Made by a program: the position numbers and the translations under genes. From Mesostigma viride (lineage: Eukaryota > Streptophyta > Mesostigmatophyceae > Mesostigmatales > Mesostigmataceae): a stretch of DNA of 32,089 nt. Position 1 is the stretch's first letter; each line of letters starts with the position of its first letter. Of the stretch, positions 1-8,600 are shown in pieces. The stretch spans positions 1 through 32,089 of the forward strand of contig RPFO01000990.1 of assembly GCA_009746045.1 (NCBI GenBank). Reading direction: 5' to 3'. Below the pieces are notes generated by a model. That model was not told where the DNA came from. It saw only the letters and a list, made by a program, of their open reading frames with translations, and made no database searches.

Positions 1-66
1 GGAGGAGGGAGGAGGGAGGGAGGGAGGAGGGAGGAGGGAGGGAGGAGAGGGGAGGGAGGAGGGAAG
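1..66. repeat. GGAGGGA-type purine microsatellite
   Basis: The plus strand is almost pure purine, made of GGAGG and GGAGGGAGG blocks with irregular spacing. It is cut by the window edge, so its true length is unknown. No coding signal is associated with it. Confidence 0.9.
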
Positions 67-90
67 GCATGACTGATGTGTGTGTGCTTG

Positions 91-142
91 AGTGCGTACG
101 TGCGTGCGTGCGTGCGTGCGTGCTGCGTGCGTGCGTGCGTCG

Positions 143-193
<51 letters not shown>

Positions 194-204
194 TTGCGTG
201 CGTG
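91..204. repeat. (GTGC)n microsatellite
   Basis: A tetranucleotide array with unit GTGC (CGTG in another phase) runs with a few one-base slips, for example near 121-142. The slips put all three plus-strand frames open for about 100 codons across this and the next array, giving Cys/Val/Arg-rich then Gly/Trp/Val-rich translations. These are simple-repeat artefacts and are not called as genes. Confidence 0.95.
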
Positions 205-209
205 GTTAT

Positions 210-390
210 ATGGTGGGTGGGTGGGTGGGTGGGTGGGTGGGTGGGTGGGTGGTGGGTGGGTGGGGGTGGGTGGGTGGGTGGTGGGTGGGTGGGTGTGGGT
301 GGGTGGTGGGTGGGTGTGGTGGGTGGGTGGGTGGGTGGTGGGTGGGTGGTGGGTGGGTGGTGTGGGTGGGTGGGTGGGTGGGTGGGTGGG
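210..390 (+). repeat. (GGGT)n microsatellite with strong G-quadruplex pattern
   Basis: The tract is a nearly continuous GGGT array with occasional short GGT or GGGGGT units. Runs of three guanines separated by a single T are the pattern known to form very stable parallel G-quadruplexes. That the tract folds in vivo is inference. Confidence 0.95.
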
Positions 391-569
391 GAAGGTGTGC
401 TTTTTATTATGAAGATTAGCTAAGTTACGTGTGTGTTGTTGATGTACATGTTGACGTTGTATCATGGTTGTGTGCCCCTAAGTCTGCCTTCCTGCAATAT
501 CACATAATATATCATCTAGATGTGTTGTTGGGAACCTGACTATATATCCCAAACTGGAATGGTTGACAT
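391..569. other. AT-richer sequence, no gene seen
   Basis: This is non-repetitive sequence between the GGGT microsatellite and the 180-bp array. Reading frames are short and unremarkable and I recognise no motif. Confidence 0.6.
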
Positions 570-1400
570 GCAACTATGGGATGAAACCCTTGAAAAACAA
601 TTACTAGGAACTGCATTTTTTGTGCTATGTTTGCTAGCATCTGTCACCTATTTGTCATGCAAACAGTCTGAATTTCTTGTGGGCAGTTAACATAGATGTT
701 TTTATGAGCTGTGCAAAGTTCTAGGCTTAACTGAGTTCATTGGTATAGGCACCCATGTGTTGGAACCTTTGGAAAACCATGAAAAACTGCATTTGGGGGT
801 ATTTATGCTAGCATTTGTCACCTATTTGTCATCCAACCAGCCTGAAACTTTGTGGGCATGCTGCATGGGATGTGTTTAGAACATGTGCAAAGTTCCAGCT
901 CCAACTGAGTTCATTTGGTGTCATTATGTATGCATATGTGTGATAAAACCCTTGGAAAACCATGAAAAACTGCATTTTTGGGGTATTTATGCTAGCATTT
1001 GTCACCTATTAGTCATCCAACCAGCCTGAAACTTTGCGGGCATCCTGCATGGGATGTGTTTAGAACATGTGCAAAGTCCCAGGCCCAACTGAGTTCATTT
1101 GGTGTCAGTATGTATGCATATGTGTGATGAAACCTTTAAAAAACCACGAAAAACTGCATTTTGGGGTATTTATGCTAGCATTTGTCACCTATTAGTCATC
1201 CAACCAGCCTGAAACTTTGTGGGCATGCTGCATGGGATGTGTTTAGAACATGTGCAAAGTCCCAGGCCCAACTGAGTTCATTTGATGTCTTTATATATGC
1301 ATACATGCCAGAAAGTGCTGAAAATACGGTATTTTTTGCTAGCAAATGTCACCATGTTACCATGCTGCCGACTCCCAAAATTTTTTTTGACCACATGGCA
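570..1400. repeat. Tandem array of a ~180-bp satellite-like repeat
   Basis: The tag AAAAACTGCATTT followed by TATTTATGCTAGCATTTGTC recurs near 785, 967 and 1151, with a more diverged copy near 609 and a degenerate one near 1330. The spacings are about 176, 182, 184 and 180 bp. Between the tags the order is conserved: CACCTATTWGTCATCCAACC, then CTGAAACTTTG, then GGGATGTGTTTAGAACATG, then CAACTGAGTTCATTTG. The two central copies are very similar and both outer ones are decayed, as is usual for the edges of an old tandem array. The unit is close to nucleosome length. A 74-codon open frame at 1182-1406 crosses repeat boundaries and is not called as a gene. Confidence 0.9.
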
Positions 1401-1514
1401 TCATAAGATATCTGATAAGGAACCTTGGTGCCAAATTTGAGGTCAAACTGACCATTATTCCTTCTCCAAATAATTTCCAGGGGAAGAAAATGGGTTTTCG
1501 GATTGATGTGATAC

Positions 1515-1815
1515 GCTTGTGAGGCGTTGTCACTTTTCAGCCTTGATGATCTTTCTCGACCGTTGCCTGGCCCTCTCTAAAGCCCTCTTTTTTTACCATG
1601 CAAATGCCACACCATGGTGTGGTAGTGCATGTTTCTAACGCTAAATGCGTTGAATAACATTCATAGATGTTATTTATTCTTTTGCTACGTTCATATTGCG
1701 TGATTGTTTGGCCATGGGCTGCTTCAAGGGTGCTTTCAAGCTTATACGGGTGATAGAAAATCTTGGTGACAAACCATGGGCATAATGTGCCAGTCAGTAT
1801 GCTGGCCATGTCATG
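1515..1815 (-). pseudogene. Decayed possible coding fragment, paralogous to 3730-4046
   Basis: On the minus strand this segment reads as a 90-codon open frame starting at 1809. It includes the stretches HPYKLESTLEAAHG, QYERSKRINNIYE and TPWCGICMVKKEG. I do not recognise the family. A second copy lies at 3730-4046 in the opposite orientation. Its aligned translation keeps KLE-TLDAARG, QYERSK and NIYE but carries a stop and frame changes. The two copies differ mostly by substitutions that change amino acids, so the pair looks like neutral decay of a dispersed repeat rather than a conserved gene. The four cysteines and the WCGIC motif might suggest metal binding, but that is speculation. The open frame may simply be a surviving piece of an older transposon protein. 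Confidence 0.5.
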
Positions 1816-1878
1816 TCAAAATAAACAGTTTAGCCAGGAGGAGGAGGATTATAAGATGCTGAGCTGGGCTTACAACTG

Positions 1879-1892
1879 TTTAGGGTTTAGGG
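1879..1892 (+). repeat. Two tandem TTTAGGG units (plant-type telomere motif)
   Basis: The sequence holds exactly two consecutive TTTAGGG units followed by TTGTG. TTTAGGG is the usual telomere repeat of land plants and many green algae. Two units can occur by chance in G-rich sequence, so this is only a weak taxonomic hint. Confidence 0.4.
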
Positions 1893-1909
1893 TTGTGATG
1901 GTTGGATGG

Positions 1910-2085
1910 TTGGGGCTGCAGCTAGCGTGCGTGGATAAATAGTGGTTGGATGGTGAGGATTTGCTGCCATGTGTGCATGGATGGTGGTGGGATGGTGGGG
2001 GGTTGCAGCCATGCATGCGTGGATGGTGGTGGGATGGTGGGGGGTGCAGCCATGCGTGCATGGATGGTGGTTGCAACTGCCCATT
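1910..2085 (-). repeat. ~42-bp minisatellite, left (inverted) block
   Basis: On the minus strand this reads as four to five copies of the unit that fills 2595-3042, built from CACGCATGCATGGCTGC and CCCACCATCCCACCACCATC. It lies in the opposite orientation to the right block, across the (GAATT)n core. His/Pro/Thr-rich open frames here come from the repeat and are not called. Confidence 0.9.
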
Positions 2086-2123
2086 GTTCATGATCCAAGA
2101 AATTTACGGCTAGACTATGCGAA

Positions 2124-2490
2124 GTTGAATTGAATTATTTAAATTGAATAGAATTGAATTGAACTGAACTGACTTGAATTGACTTGACTTGAATTGAATT
2201 GAATTGAATTGAATTGAATTGAATTGAATTGAATTGAATTGAATTGAATTGAATTGAATTGAATTGAATTGAATTGAATTGAATTGAATTGAATTGAATT
2301 GAATTGAATTGAATTGAATTGAATTGAATTGAATTGAATTGAATTGAATTGAATTGATTGAATTGAATTGTCAATTGAACTGTCAATTGAGTTGTCAATT
2401 GAATTGTCAATTGAGTTGTCAATTGAATTGTCAATTGAATTGTCAATTGAATTGTCAATTCAATTGTCAATTGTCAATTGTCAATTGAAC
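2124..2490. repeat. (GAATT)n microsatellite with GTCAATTGAATT right part
   Basis: A near-perfect pentanucleotide GAATT array runs to about 2357. It then changes into a longer-period mix of GTCAATTGAATT and GTCAATTGAGTT. The right part is full of the palindrome CAATTG, so it could extrude small hairpins. The 111-codon minus-strand frame of repeated FNSIQ and QLTI peptides is a repeat artefact. Confidence 0.95.
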
Positions 2491-2594
2491 TAAATTTCGT
2501 CTCATTTAATCAGTAAGCTTACTTTAATCCATTAATTATAATCCATGACTTAGAAGTATCAAGAAGTCCCTACATCCCCACCATCAAGGACTCC

Positions 2595-3042
2595 CTACAC
2601 CCCCATCATCCAACTACCATCCACGCACGCATGGCTGCAACCCCCCACTATCAAACCATCATCCACGCACACATGGCTGCAGCCCACCACCATCAAACAA
2701 CCATTAATGCATGCATGGCAGCATCCCCCCACCATCCAACCACCATCCACGCATGCATGGCTGCACCCCCCACCATCCAACCACCATCCACGCACACATG
2801 GCTGCAACCCCCCATCTTCCAACCACCATCCACGCACACATGGCTGCAACCCCCCACCATCAAACCACCATCGGCACGCATGCATGGCAGCAAAACCTCA
2901 CCATCCAACCACCATCCACGCATGCATGGCTGAACCCCCCACAATCCAACCACCATCCACGCACAACACATGGCTGCAACCCCCCACCATCCAACCATCA
3001 TCCACGCACACATGGCTGCAGCCCACCACCATCAAACAACCA
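2595..3042 (+). repeat. ~42-bp minisatellite, right block
   Basis: About eleven imperfect copies of a roughly 42-bp unit carry CACGCATGCATGGCTGCA followed by CCCCCCACCATCCAACCACC. The array is interrupted at 3046 by the 1718-bp element and resumes at 4765-4898. The copy at about 2688-2725 gives the uninterrupted version of the insertion site. Pro/His/Thr-rich frames on both strands come from the repeat. Confidence 0.95.
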
Positions 3043-3060
3043 TTAGCTCGTCGTCTGTCC

Positions 3061-3090
3061 CAACTCAGTCCTCACAGGAGGACTGAGTTG
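3061..3090. repeat. Subterminal hairpin inside the 1718-bp element (left)
   Basis: CAACTCAGTCCTC and its exact reverse complement are separated by ACAG, a perfect 13-bp stem with a 4-nt loop just inside the left terminal repeat. Related ACTCAGTCCTC palindromes occur at 3409-3428 and 4697-4749. Such subterminal repeats are often transposase-binding sites. That role here is inference. Confidence 0.85.
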
Positions 3091-3119
3091 ACAATTTTCA
3101 ACCGCGTGTAGCGACTAGG

Positions 3120-3729
3120 TGGGGGGTCCATCCCAAATGTTTTGATGTGGATCTGGGGTGTACTAGATATCATTTTGTTGGCAAAAATACTGCATATGTG
3201 AAAACTTGACCCGAACACCTGAAAATTACACGGACGTTGGGCGCCCCTCGCGAATTTGCATTTTTCGGGATAAGAACGAGTGGGAAAAATTCAATCAAAT
3301 CCTGGTGCATGAAGAAAAAATATAGGCATGTAAACAACATAGTTCTTGAAGCGTGGCAAAAAACTGGGCTCCATTTGGCCACTGCAACTGCCTGAAACAA
3401 TTAAAAAACTCTCAGTCCTCAGGAGAGGAATGGGGCTTTTGCTAACTTTGCTAGCATGTAAGTGCGGTCATACTACATCACCGTGGCCACCAACCATCCC
3501 AATCAACTCATTTCCCTTCAAGCATTACAGGACAACACACTTGCATCATCATACTTCAGGTATATCATACCTTATCATGTAGTGAGAGCCTATGCATGCA
3601 TGTAGGGAATGGGCTTGGATACCTACCAACAAAGGGTTATGTTATAAGTGTCAACCACCAATATAATGGGTAGGTTAAGCATATTTCCATTGTTTCAAAC
3701 AACAATAGATATGGCTATAACTGTTTTGC
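3120..3729. other. Interior of the 1718-bp element, no gene recognised
   Basis: This is mixed-composition sequence with short frames on both strands (76 codons minus at 3170-3400, 78 codons plus at 3346-3582). These overlap each other and show no family motif. I see no transposase-like residues. Confidence 0.5.
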
Positions 3730-4046
3730 CTTGCCATGATGTGGCCAACATAGTTGCTGGCACATGATGGCAGTGGTTTGTCACCAAGACTTTTCACTCA
3801 CCCGTAAAAGCTTGAATGCACCCTTGACGCAGCCCGTGGCCACACAATCATGCAGTATGAACGTAGCAAAACAATAACTAACATCTATGAAGGTGTTTAA
3901 ACCTGCACAGCTCCTAAAACCCTGCACAACTACACTGGGTTAAGGCAAATGCCTGCTAACATCATCTGAAAAGGGGGTTTTAGAGAGGGGCAGGCAACGG
4001 TCAAGAAAGAGCATCAAGACTTGAACCTGACAACGCCTCGCAAGCT
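3730..4046 (+). pseudogene. Inverted paralogue of the 1515-1815 segment, inside the element
   Basis: Aligned to the reverse complement of 1515-1815, long stretches match, such as GTTTGTCACCAAGA, TATGAACGTAGCAAAA, ACATCTATGA and CAGGCAACGGTC. Identity is moderate and there are small gaps, chiefly around 3895-3960. In frame it reads KLECTLDAARG and QYERSKTITNIYE before a stop, with a further stop upstream, so it cannot encode the related 90-residue frame. It lies wholly inside the 1718-bp transposon-like element, so it may be captured cargo or part of the original element. Confidence 0.65.
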
Positions 4047-4690
4047 TAAACTCATGTACGAACATCAAGGAACGAAGAGGCAACGATTATCCGGCTTTAC
4101 CTGGCACGGCTGGCGTTACCTTGGCCCAGGCGGTGCCCGCAAAAGTGGCACTTTGCGGCACATAGACCATGACGTGACAGAATGGTCGAGATCATCAAAT
4201 CTATACTGTCACTCAATATATTCTAATACAATTCATGTTAAAATGTAGAAAGAAACCTATCAGCCATTGAAATTGCGCCGGAAAGCAAGCGCAGTAATCA
4301 ATTCCGTCGACCTGCCTTATCGCAGTTTTTTCCAGCAAGAACAGTGCCGACACCGGGTAAATCGCATCCCCGCGAGCTAAAAATTGATTTATATTATCTT
4401 TAGGGCATGTTTAATCTATTTACTGAGTTTGGACGGCTAACTCGTCCGCAAACGTAAACTGCATGCATGGGCGCGAGCCGCCATGGCTAGGTCGTGCATT
4501 TCCGGAACTCGCGTTTCACGTGGAAAAGTACCCTTACCACCTGTACTTTGACCGTACAGTTAGCCGCGCATACCAAATCCAAAAAAATCCCAAAAATATG
4601 TCCAAGAAAGATCTTTTCACGTAGTATTTGAATAAATTTTGAGAGAATTTTTTTGTCAAACATTCTGACCGGGGCGAATTTTCTACGAAA
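4047..4690. other. Right interior of the 1718-bp element, no gene recognised
   Basis: There are only short frames, the largest being 75 codons on the plus strand at 4021-4248, with no recognised motif. The last 100 bases become AT-rich towards the right subterminal palindromes. Confidence 0.5.
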
Positions 4691-4764
4691 CCCAAAAACT
4701 CGGTCCTCTAGAGAGGACTGAGTTCAACTCAGTCCTCCGTAGAGGACCAGGGACAGACGACGAG

Positions 4765-4898
4765 TTAGTGCATGCATGGCAGCAATCCCTCGCCATCCAA
4801 CCACCATCCACACACGCATTGCTGCAGCCCCCCACCATTCAAGCACCATCCACGCACATACGCCATCACCTCCTACAGTAATGTCCAACCACCATCCA
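4765..4898 (+). repeat. Continuation of the ~42-bp minisatellite after the insertion
   Basis: The unit resumes with TTAGTGCATGCATGGCAGCA and continues for about three degenerate copies (CCATCCAACCACCATCCACA and similar). It has the same orientation as 2595-3042, which supports the 1718-bp segment being an insertion. Confidence 0.85.
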
Positions 4899-4925
4899 CA
4901 AAGCACGGGGCTTATGGATTACAAG

Positions 4926-4946
4926 GCATTCAGCACGCCTGAATGC
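4926..4946. repeat. Small perfect hairpin
   Basis: GCATTCAG, a 5-nt loop CACGC, then CTGAATGC forms a perfect 8-bp stem. No function can be assigned. Confidence 0.6.
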
Positions 4947-4949
4947 ATG

Positions 4950-5984
4950 TAAGGCATGGACCACAAAATTTGCAGATGGCATGCTGAGAAAAGTAAAATC
5001 TGATTAAAATGTAGCAATGCCGTTAATAACAGCAATAACGCCTAGAAACTGACCAGTCTTTTGCACGCTTCTTGGAACAAGGACGCCGCCACCAGGCAGG
5101 TCAGGTCGGTTTCCTGACTACGCAATATAGACTCTCTAATACAAACTTTAAAAAATAAATGAAGCACGTGCAGCAAAATCAATGTCTTCCTGGCCAGTTC
5201 TCGACAATCTTACAAGCACGCCACCGGAAACGTTAGTCAAAATAGCAAAAGCTGCGGGAAATTTGGCGAGGAAACAAAACGGCGAACAAAACGGTAAGAA
5301 CATCCCGGAGATGACGCTAAAACCAAGCCATAACGGACTGTTCAAGCGCAAACAGATTGGTAGATGAGGTGCAGAAAAAGAGCCTTCCGCAGCAGGCCTG
5401 ATTACCTGCCTGGCACGCGAGGAAAGCGAGTTAACCATGGCAGGCTGGAATGCGCTTCGCGCAGGCCTGCTTACTTTACCTCCGAAGGAAACCGGAAATG
5501 GCCACAAATCAAAGCTAATTCGCTTGATTCCTATTTCCTCACTTTAAACCCCTCCCTTCTGCGTCGTTCAATACCAGGAATCTTGGCTATCACTCTGGCA
5601 AGAAGCCAATCTAATATATTCATCGCGGCCAGATTTGCGAATCAGACCCCCTCGCAACCGTGGGTTAAAGAAGGGCAGCGGTCTTTCATACCTAATGCAT
5701 ATTTCGTCAACAAAACATCTTTTGGAGTATCTTTCATACAGCATCGATCTCCATAACTTTTTTGCATTTCGGCCGACAAATTAGGCAAGTTTTCATGGAA
5801 CGCGCACCGCCATGGCCACCTTCGCACGTATACACTACACAGCCAGGCCCCTTTTACGTTCTGTACTTCTGTAGGTACATTACGTGTTGGGCCGGTGGTC
5901 AGCTCGTAACAAGTCAGTCAGTCTGTCTCGTGCGGAACTTCAAGTACGAAATTCGCCACCACTTTGGGCCGTATCGGTCCTTGG
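4950..5984. other. About 1 kb without a recognisable gene
   Basis: Open frames of 61-130 codons occur on both strands (for example 5148-5507 minus and 5364-5756 plus). They overlap in antisense, lack recognisable domains and show no consistent codon signal. A short inverted pair around AGCAGGCCTG (5391-5400) and CAGGCCTGCT (5462-5471) is present. I call no gene here. Confidence 0.5.
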
Positions 5985-6042
5985 TAGTTACGCAACAAAC
6001 ATTCGATCGGTCGCCGTGGAAAGTACCATTGTTGCGTAACTA
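5985..6042. repeat. 14-bp perfect inverted repeat with 30-nt spacer
   Basis: TAGTTACGCAACAA at 5985-5998 is exactly inverted at 6029-6042. A further TAGTTGCGTTACC follows at once. It could be the end of a small decayed element or a simple hairpin. I cannot tell which. Confidence 0.6.
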
Positions 6043-6082
6043 GTTGCGTTACCGCGGGTTGGTACTGTACAAGGGTTACTTA

Positions 6083-6375
6083 ATAGCCATGCATGCATGG
6101 TAAGAGGCCGGGGGCCAGGCGGCCCACTTCCTCGATCAGGCGGCGCGCAGTCATGGTGACCATAGCACAATTGCGACCAAGATGGAAGCCCATCTGGGAG
6201 TGAGACTCACCTAGTAGGTGGGAATCGAGGCTCAGGGCACGCATGCGGTTCAGCAGGAGACGCACGAAGACTTTCAGCACGCAGCTTTGGAGGCAGACGT
6301 AGCAGTTACTACAGATGCCGGTATCCGCGACGGCCCCCTTGCCCTTGTAGAGCATGACCCGGACAGCGGTCTGAC
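6083..6375 (-). pseudogene. LINE-type reverse transcriptase fragment (early RT motifs)
   Basis: The minus-strand translation gives AVRVMLYKGKG, then a degraded stretch where NYRPI is expected, then CLQSCVLKVFVRLLLNRM. After LSLDSHLLGESHSQMGFHLG it reads GRNCAMVTMTARRLIEE. The order and spacing match the first motifs of the RVT_1 domain of non-LTR retrotransposons: lyKkGd, NYRPIsLlsv.yKif..il..Rl, then sQ.GFr.gRsc.d.i..lr.lie. The fragment ends soon after and the catalytic YADD region is absent, so it is a dead remnant. Upstream RT-like sequence on the same strand lies at 6990-7100, with about 600 bp of unrelated DNA between. Assignment to reverse transcriptase is by motif reading. The clade is not determined. 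Confidence 0.78.
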
Positions 6376-6379
6376 AATA

Positions 6380-6988
6380 CTGACATTCACCGGCGGGTGT
6401 TAAAACTTGAATTCGATTATTATTAAATGGTGATTTACGGTAATTAGATCACAACCTCCGAGTCAAGCCCCCAGCTTAATTTACCAGCATGGCCATGGCC
6501 AGCAAAGTAGCAACAACCGTTGGACCGCCGCAAGACAATGCTGGCTTTTGGATCATCATGGTCTGTCAGGCGGCTAGGCTAGCCTACGGCGCTATGTAGG
6601 CACCGGCGCAAGCCTGGGCTGGAACGCATCTAGTACGCACCAACCAAACCTCTGACATTTCCATTACGACACATCAGCCGAGTACCAACCAATCGACGCA
6701 CACCAATATTCGGCCACTTGTCACGCCCGCCGGCAGTATCCAGAATCTCAGTCCGTATGTATACCTCAGCACCGGACCGCTGCACAGCTAGCCAAAATCT
6801 GGGGCGTAACTCACATATGCCAAAATTCAGCCGAACCTCCAATGGCTGGGTCCCAACGCATCGAAATATCCCAAACGCCTCGAAACACAAAACGGCTACT
6901 AAGTACCGGCACATTGTTATTAATTAATTATTCTCATGTAACTGGGAGCTGAAACCTGTAAGACAACAGCGGGGTGAGGCCATCTCGT
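6380..6988. other. Sequence separating two RT fragments; one unrecognised minus-strand frame
   Basis: In LINE proteins the motif ending at about 7005 would normally be followed within 30-60 residues by the motif starting near 6375, so this 0.6 kb looks like extra DNA. It holds a 94-codon minus-strand frame at 6630-6914 that I do not recognise and that is open by chance on both strands. AT-rich ends (TTATTATTAAATGG near 6419 and TTATTAATTAATTATT near 6918) could mark boundaries. No clean inverted ends or target duplication were found. Confidence 0.4.
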
Positions 6989-6989
6989 A

Positions 6990-7100
6990 GAATCCGGTTG
7001 CAAACCCCCCCGGAGAAAAGGCTCAAGCTCAGGCATCTTAACCACCTCCGGTGAAATATTGTCCACTCCCATGGCAGCATCGTTGCGGAGGGTACGTGGA
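6990..7100 (-). pseudogene. Probable N-terminal edge of a LINE RT domain
   Basis: The minus strand reads TLRNDAAMGVDNISPEVVKM followed by PELEPFLRG. Non-LTR reverse transcriptases characteristically begin this region with a K.pG.DgI..e.lK pattern, which AMGVDNISPEVVK fits well. It is on the same strand as, and upstream of, the fragment at 6083-6375, so both may be parts of one dead element split by later insertion. The open frame continues to 7330 only because it runs into an unrelated retroposed repeat. Confidence 0.5.
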
Positions 7101-7258
7101 GCTAGATGGCAGCAGCCCATTCCCAGGGGTCCACTCGTCGTGGGAGTTGGTGCCGCTCTGACCGTGCCAGGTGGGTACAGTCTAATGCAGTGGGCGAATG
7201 CCAAATGGCTCACGAATGGACGATGAGACACCTTGGCATTAGGATAAGTTGGCATATG

Positions 7259-7354
7259 TACTGCTGCATTACTTTTTTCTAATGAGATTAGCATAGTACT
7301 CCGTGGCATGCCTTTGCGCATGACACGCAAGTACTTACTTACTTACTGCTGCAT
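7259..7354 (+). mobile_element. (CTTA)n-tailed retroposon copy A with 11-bp target duplication
   Basis: A 74-bp insert (7270-7343) contains TTTTTTCTAATGAGATTAGC, then CTCCGTGGCATGCC, then GCGCATGACACGCAAG, and ends in a short CTTA tail. It is flanked on both sides by TACTGCTGCAT (7259-7269 and 7344-7354). This is what target-primed reverse transcription leaves: 5' truncation, a simple-repeat 3' tail and a direct duplication of the target. Confidence 0.85.
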
Positions 7355-7494
7355 GGTCAGCCGCCAACAATGGCTGGCCAGAGTTTATGTAGCTTAACCC
7401 TAACTTACGTATGATCTGTGACGGACAGCCTAATCAGTTACAACCAGATCTGCATGGTCAGTCCTAACCCAATCTCGTGCTGAACCACCTTGGG

Positions 7495-7636
7495 TTCAGC
7501 ATAGTGTATGCTCTCTTTGTTGGGCGCCGGGCATGATGCAGACGATATTTGTAACTTTCGTGTATTCATTTTTCTAATGAGCTTAGCATATAGTGCATGC
7601 TCCGTGGCATGCCCATGCGCATGACACGCAAGTACC

Positions 7637-7696
<60 letters not shown>

Positions 7697-7714
7697 AACT
7701 TGCTTACTTCAGCA
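7495..7714 (+). mobile_element. (CTTA)n-tailed retroposon copy B
   Basis: This is the longest plus-strand copy. It adds GCATGATGCAGACGATATTT and GTAACTTTCGTGTATTC upstream of the shared part and ends in about 18 CTTA units (7632-7700). A possible 7-bp target duplication, TTCAGCA, stands at 7495-7501 and 7708-7714, making the element 7502-7707. The short duplication is less convincing than those of copies A, D and E. Confidence 0.75.
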
Positions 7715-7783
7715 CTAGAGTGACCCGCCGCGCTGGCTTCGCCTGCACTGAGCCCAAAACAGGGTCTAGTTAGTGAGGTTAAT

Positions 7784-7902
7784 ATTGTGCGGAAACCTTT
7801 TGCCACTCAGCTTCTAAGGTTCCGCACAATATTACCAGCGATAATCACTCGCTGGTCAACCAAAGCTAATGCGCAGTGGCAAAAGGCTTCCGGCCGCACA
7901 AT
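7784..7902. mobile_element. MITE-like repeat, copy 1 (complete)
   Basis: The left end is ATTGTGCGG then AAACCTTTTGCCACT. The right end, read on the other strand, is ATTGTGCGG, a CCGG insertion, then AAGCCTTTTGCCACT, giving 24-bp inverted ends with one mismatch. A third, internal inverted copy of the motif (AAGGTTCCGCACAAT, 7816-7830) makes a hairpin with the left end. A partial second copy is at 8983-9073. No target duplication could be assigned. Confidence 0.65.
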
Positions 7903-8010
7903 ACTATCCTGTTTAAGATCTACTATATGTCCCTTCGAGGCACAGGTTCGAATCCATGCACTCGGAGATGAATTGTTTCCCCCAATTTGACACCCGCGGC
8001 GCCCATTGTT

Positions 8011-8096
8011 ATTCATATTCATATTCATATTCATATTCATATTCATATTCATATTCATATTCATATTCATATTCATATTCATATTCATATTCATAT
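8011..8096. repeat. (ATTCAT)n microsatellite
   Basis: About 14 nearly perfect hexamer units encode Tyr-Ser repeats on the plus strand and Met-Asn repeats on the minus strand by chance. They are followed by TATCAGCGCCAC and TTGCGCTCATA, which recur beside a shorter ATTCAT run near 8876-8912. Confidence 0.95.
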
Positions 8097-8130
8097 CAGC
8101 GCCACCGTGTTGCGCTCATATTCTTATCCA

Positions 8131-8600
<470 letters not shown>

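Larger units (their letters stand above)
3047..4764. mobile_element. Non-autonomous DNA transposon with 15-bp TIRs and TTAG target duplication
   Basis: The element starts CTCGTCGTCTGTCCC (3047-3061) and ends with its exact reverse complement (4750-4764). TTAG stands directly before it (3043-3046) and directly after it (4765-4768). Removing the element and one TTAG restores a normal minisatellite copy. The flank CAAACAACCATTAG joined to TGCATGCATGGCAGCA matches the intact copy at 2695-2723 with one base different. Both ends carry further inverted repeats built on ACTCAGTCCTC. No transposase was found, so it would need one supplied elsewhere. A 4-bp TTAG duplication does not fix the superfamily. 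If the true duplication is TTA, a PIF/Harbinger-type enzyme would be one option, but the end sequence does not prove it. Confidence 0.8.

Noticed and set aside
2595-3042. CRISPR-like array
   Set aside because: Units are imperfect and contiguous with no unique spacers of constant length. The setting is eukaryotic minisatellite DNA.
5148-5756. 119-codon minus and 130-codon plus overlapping frames
   Set aside because: They lie antisense or adjacent in the same DNA without recognisable motifs. Neither has supporting codon or domain evidence.
7890-7965. tRNA gene around GGTTCGAATCC
   Set aside because: The T-stem does not pair (ACAGG against CCATG) and no acceptor, D or anticodon stem can be drawn.
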